From: an uncultured bacterium
GTDB lineage: Bacteria > Patescibacteriota > Saccharimonadia > Saccharimonadales > Saccharimonadaceae
Direction: 5' to 3'
Assembly (NCBI GenBank): GCA_903832635.1
Contig: CAILCF010000005.1
Coordinates: 124,001 to 188,000 of the forward strand
DNA: 64,000 bases
Position numbers and translations under genes: made by a program. The notes beneath the pieces are model-generated. The model made no database searches, had not been told where the DNA came from, and saw nothing but the letters and a program-made list of their open reading frames with translations. Positions 1 to 10,500 of the stretch are shown one piece after another; within the stretch, counting starts at the first letter, position 1, and each line of letters begins with the position of its first letter.

Positions 1-362
1 ACATGTTCGCGTGTTTGAGGTAATGGTCCGTCATTAGCTGCAACTACTAAAATTGCACCATCAATTTGGGCAGCACCGGTAATCATGTTTTTAATGTAGT
101 CAGCGTGTCCTGGCATATCAACATGGGCATAGTGACGCTTTTCAGATTCGTATTCTTGATGTGAAGTAGCAATCGTAATTCCACGAGCTTTTTCCTCTGG
201 TGCGTTATCAATTTGGTCGAAAGCGACTTCTTTGTTAACTGGGCTTGGTAGCCTTTTAGCCAAAACTTTTGTGATAGCTGCAGTTAAAGTTGTTTTACCG
301 TGGTCAACGTGACCCATTGTGCCAACATTAACATGAGGCTTGGTTCGATCAAAATCTGCCAT
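1..362 (-). CDS. tuf: Elongation factor Tu, N-terminal part (truncated by window start)
   Basis: Reverse translation begins [32 protein letters not shown], the EF-Tu G1 region; AAAGGAG upstream of ATG. Confidence 0.97.
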   Translation of the reverse strand, partial: MADFDRTKPHVNVGTMGHVDHGKTTLTAAITKVLAKRLPSPVNKEVAFDQIDNAPEEKARGITIATSHQEYESEKRHYAHVDMPGHADYIKNMITGAAQIDGAILVVAANDGPLPQTREH

Positions 363-453
363 TATTTTTTCTCCTTTCGCGTTCGCCTTTTACGAACAGC
401 GGAATTAAATTTTTCTTGACGAGAGTAATATTACTTCACGACGTATATCTGTC

Positions 454-482
454 ATTATACAGATATTTGTACACTTCGTAAA
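454..482 (-). promoter_or_regulatory. Sigma-70-like promoter of tuf (TTTACG-17-TATAAT)
   Basis: -10 TATAAT (complement 454-459), 17-nt spacer, -35-like TTTACG (complement 477-482). Confidence 0.6.
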
Positions 483-495
483 GCTATTTTTTAAA

Positions 496-2583
496 TTACT
501 TACTGGATCGTTTTTCGACGATTTCTTTGGCAACATTTGGTGGAACTTCCTCATACTTTGCAAGCTCCATTGTACTGGCTGCACGTCCTTGGCTCATTGA
601 TCGGATATCGTTGGTGTATCCAAACATATTTGCCAGTGGGACAAGAGCTTTGATTAACTTTGCACCACCAGCCAGGTCGTCCATAGATTCGATTCGTCCT
701 CTTCTGGAGTTTAAATCACCGATAACATCACCCATAAATTCCTCTGGGGTTGTGACTTCAACCTGCATAATTGGCTCGAGTAAGATTGGTTTGGCTTGTT
801 TAATACCATCGCGTGTAGCTGTACTACCTGCTAATTTAAAGGCTAGCTCAGACGAGTCCACATCGTGATAACTGCCGTCGTGAAGCGTTGCTTTGACATC
901 AACAACCGGATATCCGGCAATGACACCTCCATCTAGGGTTTCACGAACGCCGGCTTCAACCGGTTTGCGATATTCTTGAGGTACAACTCCACCTTTAATT
1001 TCATCAATAAAGACAAAGCCTTTGCCCGGTTCGTTTGGCTCGAATTTAATCCATACATCACCGTATTGACCTCGACCACCGGATTGTTTGATGTGTTTTC
1101 CTTGTACATCTGATGTACCCTTGATTGATTCACGAAAAGCAACTTGAGGTTCACCAATGTTTGCTTCAACTTTGAATTCGCGTTTCATCCTATCAATTAA
1201 AATATCAAGATGAAGTTCACCCATTCCCGACATAATTGTTTGACCTGTTTCGTCATCAGTATGAATTCGGAAAGTTGGGTCTTCTTCGGCTAGACGCTGC
1301 AAGGCAATACCCATTTTTTCTTGATCTGATTTGGTCTTTGGTTCGACTGCAATTGAAACTGGAGGTTCCGGGAAAGTAATTGATTCTAAAATAATTGGAT
1401 GAGAAACGTCGGACAATGTTGCACCTGTATATGTATCCTTCAAGCCAACCACGGCAGCAATATCTCCGGCACCAATTGATTCAATATCAATACGTTTGTC
1501 AGCGTGCATACGTACAATTCGTCCGACACGTTCTTTGTTACCGGTTGTCGTATTCAATACATACGAACCGGCGGTCATAACACCACTGTAAACTCGTACA
1601 AAAATTAATTTTCCTATAAATGGGTCGGTAGCAACCTTGAAAGCAATACTTGATAGTGGTTCTTTTTCATCCGGTTTACGCTGGATTTCATCACCGGTTT
1701 TAGGATTTTGACCCCAAATAGCTTCGACATCAAGTGGTGAAGGCAGATAGTCAACCCCCAAATCCAATACTTTTTCAACAATTACACCACGTCCATCACC
1801 ACCTGTTACCAAATAGAAGTCACCGGCAAGGACACGTTTTCGCAAAGCGACAATCAGTTCTGGTATAGTGATTGAATCTTCACCTTTTTCAAGAAATCGC
1901 TCGAATAGTTCGTCATCGGCTTCGACAGCCGCTTCAACTAATAAACTACGGGCATGTTTAGCTTTTTCCAACATATCAGCTGGAATTTCACCTACGGTTA
2001 ATTGATGGTCAGTATAGTCAGAATACGTATAGGCTTTCATATCGATTAGATCGACAACACCGTTGATGTCTTTTTCAAAACCAATAGGCAGATGAATAGG
2101 CAATGCATTTTTTGTAAGTCGTTTATGAATGCTATCCAGGGATTTATAAAAATCTCCACCGGTTTGATTAATTTTGTTAATAAAACAGACACGTGGTACT
2201 TTATATTTATTGGCTTGGCGCCAAACTGTTTCAGATTGGGCTTCGACGCCCATTTTACCGTCAAATACGACGACTGCTCCATCAAGGACACGCAACGAGC
2301 GCTCTACTTCGGCAGTAAAGTCAATGTGGCCTGGAGTATCGATGATATTAATCTGGTGATCACGCCAAAAGGTCGTAACGGCAGCAGAAGTAATCGTGAT
2401 TCCACGTTCTCGTTCTTGTTCCATCCAATCAGTTGTTGTCTCACCTTCGTGAACCAAGCCAATTTTATGCGCCAGACCAGTTCGGTACAAAACACCTTCG
2501 GTTACGGTAGTCTTGCCTGCATCAATATGGGCAATGATTCCTATATTGCGCAGGTCTTTTAGTGAAACGTGTTTTTCTGCCAT
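496..2583 (-). CDS. fusA: Elongation factor G
   Basis: [38 protein letters not shown]; full-length 695 aa. Confidence 0.98.
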   Translation of the reverse strand: MAEKHVSLKDLRNIGIIAHIDAGKTTVTEGVLYRTGLAHKIGLVHEGETTTDWMEQERERGITITSAAVTTFWRDHQINIIDTPGHIDFTAEVERSLRVLDGAVVVFDGKMGVEAQSETVWRQANKYKVPRVCFINKINQTGGDFYKSLDSIHKRLTKNALPIHLPIGFEKDINGVVDLIDMKAYTYSDYTDHQLTVGEIPADMLEKAKHARSLLVEAAVEADDELFERFLEKGEDSITIPELIVALRKRVLAGDFYLVTGGDGRGVIVEKVLDLGVDYLPSPLDVEAIWGQNPKTGDEIQRKPDEKEPLSSIAFKVATDPFIGKLIFVRVYSGVMTAGSYVLNTTTGNKERVGRIVRMHADKRIDIESIGAGDIAAVVGLKDTYTGATLSDVSHPIILESITFPEPPVSIAVEPKTKSDQEKMGIALQRLAEEDPTFRIHTDDETGQTIMSGMGELHLDILIDRMKREFKVEANIGEPQVAFRESIKGTSDVQGKHIKQSGGRGQYGDVWIKFEPNEPGKGFVFIDEIKGGVVPQEYRKPVEAGVRETLDGGVIAGYPVVDVKATLHDGSYHDVDSSELAFKLAGSTATRDGIKQAKPILLEPIMQVEVTTPEEFMGDVIGDLNSRRGRIESMDDLAGGAKLIKALVPLANMFGYTNDIRSMSQGRAASTMELAKYEEVPPNVAKEIVEKRSSK

Positions 2584-2611
2584 TTTTTTCCTTTATCTTA
2601 AAAATTAATTA

Positions 2612-3091
2612 TTAGGCTCGTGCAAAGTGTGCAAAGGCACGATTCGCTTCAGCCATCTTATGCGTATCTTCTTTTTTCTTGAATGCTCCACCGGCCTCAT
2701 TATAAGCATCAACAATTTCTAGTGCCAAACATTGTGGGTAAGACGCGCCTTTTCGGGCACGGGCAGACTGAACCAACCATGTAAATGCATAGTGCAATTG
2801 TCGATGTCCCTGAATTGGGAATGGTATTTGGTAGTTAGAACCACCAACACGTCGCGATTTGACTTCAAAATTCGGTGAAACGTTTTTTAATGCTTTTTCG
2901 AATACTTCGAGTGGGTTTTCATTTTTCAGTTTTTTAGCAGCAATTTCCAATGCTTCGTACACTGATCGTTCTGCTAGTAATTTTTTACCATTAAGCATAG
3001 ATTTATTTATTAGTCGCTGAACCATAACGCTTTGGTATTTGCGATCAGCAGGGATTGTGCGTTGCAAAGCAACAGTTACTTTTCGCGGCAT
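2612..3091 (-). CDS. rpsG: 30S ribosomal protein S7
   Basis: MPRKVTVALQRTIPADRKYQS...; start trimmed from the ORF track to the internal MPRK. Confidence 0.96.
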   Translation of the reverse strand: MPRKVTVALQRTIPADRKYQSVMVQRLINKSMLNGKKLLAERSVYEALEIAAKKLKNENPLEVFEKALKNVSPNFEVKSRRVGGSNYQIPFPIQGHRQLHYAFTWLVQSARARKGASYPQCLALEIVDAYNEAGGAFKKKEDTHKMAEANRAFAHFARA

Positions 3092-3092
3092 A

Positions 3093-3506
3093 TTATTTTT
3101 TATCCTTTTTTGCACCGTACTTAGAGCGGCCTCTTTGGCGTTTTTCAACACCTTGAAGGTCCAAAGCACCGCGGACAATATGATATCTAACGCCTGGTAA
3201 ATCGGGCACGCGACCGCCTCGTACTAAAACTACGGCGTGTTCTTGTAGGTTATGACCTTCACCACCAATATATGCCCATACTTCTTGCTGGTTCGTCAAA
3301 CGTACACGAGCAACCTTTCGAAGGGCTGAATTTGGTTTTTTAGGAGTTTTCGTAGTTACCCTAATGCAGACTCCACGTTTTAGTGGGCTGTTTTGCTCAT
3401 AATAATGAGTTTTTAATGCGTTGTATATCTTGTCCAGCGCTGGTGACTTTGACTTTTTTTTCGCAGTCTTGCGAGGATGTCGCACTAATTGATTAATCGT
3501 TGGCAT
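3093..3506 (-). CDS. rpsL: 30S ribosomal protein S12
   Basis: [13 protein letters not shown]..., [39 protein letters not shown]. Confidence 0.97.
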   Translation of the reverse strand: MPTINQLVRHPRKTAKKKSKSPALDKIYNALKTHYYEQNSPLKRGVCIRVTTKTPKKPNSALRKVARVRLTNQQEVWAYIGGEGHNLQEHAVVLVRGGRVPDLPGVRYHIVRGALDLQGVEKRQRGRSKYGAKKDKK

Positions 3507-3691
3507 TAATACTCCTTTTCAAGAGATAAATTACATAAATTATGATGGATTCATATGAATCCTTTGTATTTACAGATTAAACTCAGCATGTTCTCTCTGC
3601 GATGTACTTACCGACAAATAACGATTCTGTACACATTCAATTCGCTACATAGCGAAAAATCGTTTTCCCGATAAGAGTAAACTCAAGTGTA

Positions 3692-3720
3692 ATTATAGCA
3701 ACATTATCAAAGAAACACAA
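3692..3720 (-). promoter_or_regulatory. Promoter of rpsL-rpsG-fusA operon (TTGTGT-17-TATAAT)
   Basis: -10 TATAAT complement 3692-3697, 17-nt spacer, -35 TTGTGT complement 3715-3720; implies a ~180-nt leader. Confidence 0.65.
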
Positions 3721-3730
3721 GTATACGAGA

Positions 3731-6700
3731 CTAGATTGCCAGATCGATATTTTCGGCTATTTCTTGTTCAAGTTCTTCGTTTATATCAGATGATTCGTAA
3801 CCTTCAGCACCGGTTCCAACAGGAATCTTGCGACCGATGATAACGTTTTCTTTCAATCCATGTAAACGATCTATCCGGCCACTGATTGCAGCGTTGATGA
3901 GAACGCGTGTCGTATCTTGGAATGAGGCAGCTGATAGGAAACTATCTGACCAGATAGAGACTTTAGTAATACCAAGTAGTAATTGTGTATAGCTGACAAG
4001 TTCTTTTTTATCTGCAGCCAAATCCACATTTGCTTCGACGACTGATGCTTTTGATACGATATCACCGGAAACGAATATGCTATCACCCGGATCTTCGATT
4101 TGGACTCGACTGAACATCTGACGAACAATTATCTCGAGGTGCTTGTCAGCAACATCTTGGCCTTGTGCAGAGTAAATACGTAGCACTTCATTTATAATGT
4201 AGCGCTGAGTGGCTTCTGTACCCTTCAGGCGCATTAAATCATGAAGATTTAGCGAACCGGATGTCAAACGATCGCCAGCTTCGATAGTGTCTCCGGCATT
4301 TACAACTATTTGGGCACTGCCTGGGATATCGTATTTGACAGGTGAACTGGCATTGGCTGCTAGAATCAATGTTTCACCAACGACTTCAACAACGCCATCA
4401 AATGGGGCTGTTATTGGTTTGGTTTCGCTTTCACCGGTTGCCAGAACATCACCAACTTTTATGTTACTCCCTGATTTTATGACGGCTGTTCGACCTTCTA
4501 GTTCAATTTTTTCAACGTGACCGGCCTCTGGAGTTACTTGAACGACATACTTTTTGCCGTCTTCCCAGATATCCACTAATCCGGTAACCTCTGAAATATG
4601 AGCTTGACCCTTTGGAGTTCGAGCTTCGAACAATTCTTCGACACGAGGCAGACCCTGGGTAATATCGCCACCGGCTTCACCACCCTTATGGAAAGTTTTT
4701 AGGGTCAATTGAGTACCAGGTTCACCGACTGATTGCGCTGCAATAACTCCGACTGGTTGTGCAACATCAACTAGAATTCCGGTCGCCATATCAATACCAT
4801 AACTCTTGCGTGGTATGCCACGAAGATTTTTAGTTGATAGTACGGATTGAATCTTGATACTGTCGATTTTTTCATCAGCTTCGATTGCCATGGCAACTTC
4901 CCGAGTGATTATTTGGTCTTCATCAATATAGCCTGGTATATTTTCGGCTGTATAGCGACCGATTAACCTGTTACTAAAGCTAATCATTGTTTGCTCTGTT
5001 TCACTTCGATAAATTGTAAAACCATCGTCTTTTTCTTCGATATCGTCAACTGTGAACACATCTTGGGATACGTCGACAAGTCGTCTGGTCAAATATCCGG
5101 CATCTGCAGTCTTGAGGGCAGTATCAATCAAACCCTTTCGAGCACCACGTGTTGCTACGAATTGTTCCAATGAACTAAGTCCGTCTTTATAGTTAGAACG
5201 AATTGCCAACTCGACTTCGCGGTTATTTGAATCTACCACAATGCCAATCATGGCTGACGCCCATTTAACATTACTGATATCACCACGCGCACCAGAGTTA
5301 ACCATGACAGAAATACTAGTATCCATGTCCTTAAGTTGATCCTTAAGAAAATCGGCAATTTTACGATCAACAGCACGCCATGCAGATATCGTCAGGTTAT
5401 ATCGTTCATCTTCGGTAATCAAACCTTGGTCGAATTGTTCAGCGATTAAAGCGGTTTTTGCATCACCTTCGGCCACAAATTCATGAGTTTGTGGGAATTG
5501 GGTATAGTCATCTTTACCGGTTGAAACAGCTGCAGTTGTCGCAAACCGAAAGGCCAAGCCCTTCATCTTGTCGGCTGTCTTTGCGGTAACTTCTGCACCA
5601 TAATCATTAAAGATTTTAGCTAAAACCCGTTTTAGCTGCTTTTTATTCTGAATTGCGCTATCATATTCGAAATCAACAGGTAGGATATCATTAAAAAATA
5701 CTCGTCCCAGTGTGGTATTTCGGACTTCACCCCGGAAGAATACGTGTATTGGACTTTGTAATTGCAGTTTTCCATTATCATATGCCATTTCAGCTTCGTA
5801 AACAGAACTGTAAGATTTCGTCTTTTTAGTTTGAGCACTTGGTTTATCGTATGTCAGATAATAGTTACCCAAAACTACGTCCTGGCCAATACTTAACACC
5901 GGTGCACCGTCTGCTGGTTTTAAGAGGTTATTTGTGGCACTCATTAATTCCCTAGCTTCACGCTGAGCTGCATCGGAAAGTGGCAAATGAACTGCCATTT
6001 GGTCACCATCGTAATCAGCATTGAACCCATTTGCAACCAATGGATGTAATTGGATAGCTTTGCCATCAACTAACACCGGCTGGAATGCCTGGATTGACAA
6101 TCTGTGAAGTGATGGTGCACGATTTAGCAGCACATACTTGTCTTCTATAACTGCGTCCAATGCATCCCAAACTAGAGCATCGCCAGACTCAATCAAACGT
6201 GTTGCAGAACGAATATTGTAAGCGTGTTCACCACGAATCAACCAACTTATAATAAACGGCTTGAATAGTTCCAAAGCCATTTGTTTTGGCAAACCACATT
6301 GATTAATGTGAAGTTTTGGACCGACAACAATGACAGAGCGTCCGGAATAATCGACTCGTTTACCCAGAAGATTCTGGCGAAAACGGCCTTGTTTACCTTT
6401 TAGCATGTCACTAATTGATTTAAGTCGGCGGCGGCCACCGGTTGCATTGACTGCTCGGTTGCCTTTTGCTGCACTATTATCAATTAATGCATCGACGGCT
6501 TCTTGCAGCATGCGCATTTCGTTTCGGCAAATAACTTCCGGAGCATTCAAATTAATCAATTTTTTCAAACGGTTATTACGATTAATTACACGTCGGTAAA
6601 GGTCATTAAGGTCGCTTGTTGCAAATCGTCCACCCGTTAGTTGCACCATTGGCCTGAGGTCCGGAGGGATTACCGGCAAGACAGTCAGTGTCAAACTGCT

Positions 6701-7570
6701 GGGATTAATACCCGCAGATGACATACCTTCGAGCATCTTTAATCGCTTGAGTAGTTTCTTTTCGCGTTGGCCTTTCGCACCGGCAACTTCCTCGGACAAC
6801 TTTGCAATTAGTTTAGATAAATCGATTTCATCTAGAAGTGTTTTCAAGGCTGAACCGCCCATTCCAACTTCAATCAAATCAACATATTCATCTGGTAAAT
6901 TGCGGTAATCAATTTCATTTATCAAAGCACTTTTTGTCAAGCTTTCAAGTTGTGTTTTCTTGTAATTGAAGGTTTCTTCAAGTTCTTCGATTTCGCGCGA
7001 TTGTTCGGTTGCAAGAGCCTTGATGTCGGCATTTTCAACACCGGCTTCACGTTCGTATCGCATCTTGATAGCAACTCGACCCGCTTCGGCTTCAGCCTCA
7101 GCATCAGACAAGTATTGATCGCGTTTTTCTTCGTCAACCTTCAATACAACATAAGTTGCAAAATATGCAATACGCTCTAGATTCCGGACTGTGATTCCTA
7201 GCAGTAAACTCATGGCACTTGGCGTACCGCGCATAAACCAAATATGAGCAACTGGAGTTGCCAAAGAAATATGAGCCATACGTTCGCGTCGAACAATTGA
7301 TTTGGTGATTAATTCACCATTTTTATCAACAGCTGCTTCGCGTGAACGTACACCTTTAAGTTTATTGTCGTGTGGATTTACATCTTTGACCGGTCCGAAA
7401 ATTCTTTCGCAGAACAAGCCGTCACGTTCAGGTTTTTGGGTTCGATAATTAATTGTTTCCGGTTTTGTAACCTCACCATTGCTCCAACGAAGAATATCTT
7501 CGGGGCTGGCTACAGTCAGGCGGATAGCGTTAAAATCTGCAATCCCGTTTGTTGCGATTACTCGTGGCAT
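3731..7570 (-). CDS. rpoC: DNA-directed RNA polymerase subunit beta'
   Basis: KGKQGRFRQNLLGKRVDYSGRSVIVVGP, NADYDGDQMAVHLPLS, QPVGVIAAQSVGEPGTQLTLKTFHKGG; 1279 aa. Confidence 0.98.
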   Translation of the reverse strand: MPRVIATNGIADFNAIRLTVASPEDILRWSNGEVTKPETINYRTQKPERDGLFCERIFGPVKDVNPHDNKLKGVRSREAAVDKNGELITKSIVRRERMAHISLATPVAHIWFMRGTPSAMSLLLGITVRNLERIAYFATYVVLKVDEEKRDQYLSDAEAEAEAGRVAIKMRYEREAGVENADIKALATEQSREIEELEETFNYKKTQLESLTKSALINEIDYRNLPDEYVDLIEVGMGGSALKTLLDEIDLSKLIAKLSEEVAGAKGQREKKLLKRLKMLEGMSSAGINPSSLTLTVLPVIPPDLRPMVQLTGGRFATSDLNDLYRRVINRNNRLKKLINLNAPEVICRNEMRMLQEAVDALIDNSAAKGNRAVNATGGRRRLKSISDMLKGKQGRFRQNLLGKRVDYSGRSVIVVGPKLHINQCGLPKQMALELFKPFIISWLIRGEHAYNIRSATRLIESGDALVWDALDAVIEDKYVLLNRAPSLHRLSIQAFQPVLVDGKAIQLHPLVANGFNADYDGDQMAVHLPLSDAAQREARELMSATNNLLKPADGAPVLSIGQDVVLGNYYLTYDKPSAQTKKTKSYSSVYEAEMAYDNGKLQLQSPIHVFFRGEVRNTTLGRVFFNDILPVDFEYDSAIQNKKQLKRVLAKIFNDYGAEVTAKTADKMKGLAFRFATTAAVSTGKDDYTQFPQTHEFVAEGDAKTALIAEQFDQGLITEDERYNLTISAWRAVDRKIADFLKDQLKDMDTSISVMVNSGARGDISNVKWASAMIGIVVDSNNREVELAIRSNYKDGLSSLEQFVATRGARKGLIDTALKTADAGYLTRRLVDVSQDVFTVDDIEEKDDGFTIYRSETEQTMISFSNRLIGRYTAENIPGYIDEDQIITREVAMAIEADEKIDSIKIQSVLSTKNLRGIPRKSYGIDMATGILVDVAQPVGVIAAQSVGEPGTQLTLKTFHKGGEAGGDITQGLPRVEELFEARTPKGQAHISEVTGLVDIWEDGKKYVVQVTPEAGHVEKIELEGRTAVIKSGSNIKVGDVLATGESETKPITAPFDGVVEVVGETLILAANASSPVKYDIPGSAQIVVNAGDTIEAGDRLTSGSLNLHDLMRLKGTEATQRYIINEVLRIYSAQGQDVADKHLEIIVRQMFSRVQIEDPGDSIFVSGDIVSKASVVEANVDLAADKKELVSYTQLLLGITKVSIWSDSFLSAASFQDTTRVLINAAISGRIDRLHGLKENVIIGRKIPVGTGAEGYESSDINEELEQEIAENIDLAI

Positions 7571-7571
7571 C

Positions 7572-10500
7572 TTACACTTCCTCCTTTAATTCAACAATTT
7601 CGTCTTCTTCATCATCGGCATCGTCGATTACCATGTCGTCCATAATTTCGTCGAAATCTTCGGCGACAGTTTCGTCTATACTATCCATTACTTCATCGTC
7701 GGGTATTTTTTCATCACCCGGTATAGTCCCAACTACTGCAGCTGCATCAACGATAGCAACTTCGTCCTCGGCTTCATCAAGCAAATCAACCCGAAGCCCA
7801 AGCCCCTGAAGTTCTTTGACTAGAACATTAAATGATTCTGGTAGTTTTGGTCCAACAATCGGTTCGTTTTTAATGATTGACTCGTATGCTTTGGCACGTC
7901 CATATACATCATCTGATTTAATGGTAATCATCTCTTGAAGTGTAGCGGCAGCTCCGTAAGCCTCAAGCGCCCAAACTTCCATTTCTCCAAAACGCTGACC
8001 ACCATTTTGAGCTTTACCACCAAGTGGTTGCTGGGTAACCATCGTATATGGTCCGGTAGAGCGAGCGTGAATTTTGTCAGAAACCATGTGATGAAGTTTA
8101 ATCATGTGCATAACACCTACGGTTGTCCGTTCCTCAAAAGCGTGTCCATTTTGTCCGTCATAAAGCTGGAATTTACCATCGCGCGCATAACCGGCTTTTT
8201 CAAGTTCATCGCTGATTGTATCGTTTGGAACCCCGTTAAATGGTGGGGTTGCAACTTTGTAGCCCAGCGCCCTAGCAGCCATCCCTAAATGAGTTTCGAA
8301 TAGCTGTCCTATATTCATACGTGATGGCACGCCTAGTGGGTTCAAAACTACATCAACTGGTGTTCCGTCTTCCATGTATGGCATATCTTCTACAGGTAAT
8401 ATTTTAGCAATAACGCCTTTATTTCCGTGTCGTCCGGCAAGTTTATCTCCAACACTGATTTTTCGTAATTGGGCGACAAAAATCTGGACCTGCATCAATA
8501 CACCGGCTTTTAATTCGTGACCGTTTTCTCGGCTGAATATCTTGACCCCAACGACTTTTCCGCCACCGGCACTATTCATTCGAAGTGAGGTGTCCCGAAC
8601 ATCTTTGGCTTTTTCACCAAATATAGCCCGCAAAAGTCGTTCTTCACTGGAAAGCTCCTGTTCACCTTTTGGCGTAATCTTGCCAACTAGGACATCACCA
8701 TTTTTCAGTTCTGATCCGATTTGGACAATTCCGTCTTCGTCCAGGTGTCGAAGTGATTCTTCACTGACATTTGGGATATCACGGGTGACGATTTCGTTAC
8801 CAAGTTTGGTTTCACGGACTTCAACATTGTAATCTTTGATGTTGATACTGGTCAATGTGTCATCTCGGACTAGTCTGCTGGATAGAATTGTGGCATCGTC
8901 CATGTTGTAACCACCCCAAGGCATAAATGCTACTAATAAATCGCGTCCAAGCGCTAATTCACCATCAGCAATTGACGCTCCTTCGATTAGGATGTCGCCT
9001 TTTTTGACCTTTTGGCCACGAGTAACTCGAGCTTTCTGGTTGATTGATCTATCATCATTACTTTTCGCAAAGTGGATTAGTTCGTACTTTTTAATTCCAT
9101 CTTTGTATTTAATGTGAATTTCATCTGCATCGGCACGAACAACTTCGCCGCTTTCAGATGCACAGACTAATTGTGACGTGTTTTTAGCGATATCAGCTTC
9201 GATTCCGGTGCCAACTGTTGGGGATTGGGGAATCAATAAAGGTACGGCTTGTTTTTGCATAGCTGAACCGGTTAATGACCTATCAACACGATTCTTTTCA
9301 ATAAATGGAATCAATGCAGCGGAAGAGCCAAGAATTTGCTTGTGAGATGCATCAACATACGTGACTTCACTGGCATCAACTTGCTCTGGCAAGATTCCGT
9401 TTCTGGCACTAACTCGCTCATCAGCAAATGATCCGTCTTTGTTTAGTTTTACTGATGCATCGGCAATAACCTCAATAACCTCTTGGGCCGCATCTAAATA
9501 TTCAACCTTGTCAGTGACTTTTCCATCAACGACTTTCAGATATGGAGTTTCAATAAAACCATATTCGTTAACCCGAGCATATGATGCAAGGTTCAAAACC
9601 AGACCGATGTTTGCACCTTCCGGAGTTTCAATAACACAAATACGTCCATAGTGAGTAGGATGCGCATCACGTACATCAAATCCGGCACGTTCACGTGATA
9701 GACCGCCCGGTCCCATTGAACTTAGGCGTCGTTTGTGTGAAAGCTCTGAAAGTGGGTTAGTTTCGTCCATTAACTGTGAAAGTTGTGAACTGGCAAAAAA
9801 TTCTCGTACAGCTGCAACAACAGGTCGGGCATTAATAAGTTGCCCCGGCGTTACGGTTTCCAAATCACACATACTCATACGATCCATTGCATTTCGTTGC
9901 ATTCGAAGCATCCCGACACGGAATTGACGGGAAACAAGTTCGCCAACGAGTTTAACTCGGCGATTTGACAATGAATCTATGTCGTCAGGCAATTCCTGAG
10001 TGTTGTTCAAACGAATAATCTCACGGATGATTGCAATCAAGTCACTCAGCTGAAAAACACGGTTCTCGGTTGTGTTTGGGAGTTTGACGCCTAGCCTTTG
10101 ATTTAATTTGTATCGACCGACACGGCTATAATCAAAGCGTTTAAAATCAAAAAACATTCGTTCAATCATGCTTCGAGCATTATCGACAGTTGCTAAATCG
10201 CCTGGACGAAGGCGTCGGTAAACTTCAATCAAGGCTTCATTCGAGCCACGGGCTGAATCTTTATCAAGCGTAGCTTCGATATATTTAATATCACCTGTAT
10301 CGATATCGTCGAACAAGCTTTTAATTTCACTAGTTTTACTATGACCAAGTGCGCGTAGTAATGTTGTGATTGGTAATTTTCGACGTCGGTCAATTTTTAC
10401 ATAAATAACGCCATTTGGAGATGTCTCGATTTCTAACCAAGCACCTCGTCCGGGAATCAGTTTTGCACCATAAAAATTACGAGTTAAAGCTTTGTCAGCA

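Noticed and set aside
527-868. Plus-strand ORF antisense to fusA
   Set aside because: Lies fully inside a high-confidence gene, low-complexity Ser-rich translation, no recognised motif; shadow ORF. The same applies to the many antisense ORFs over rpoC, rpoB, dnaE, clpC and others.
9700-9790. rpoB rifampicin region changes (SQLMDE versus SQFMDQ)
   Set aside because: Key resistance positions corresponding to Asp516, His526 and Ser531 are retained; the other differences look like ordinary divergence and do not support a resistance claim.
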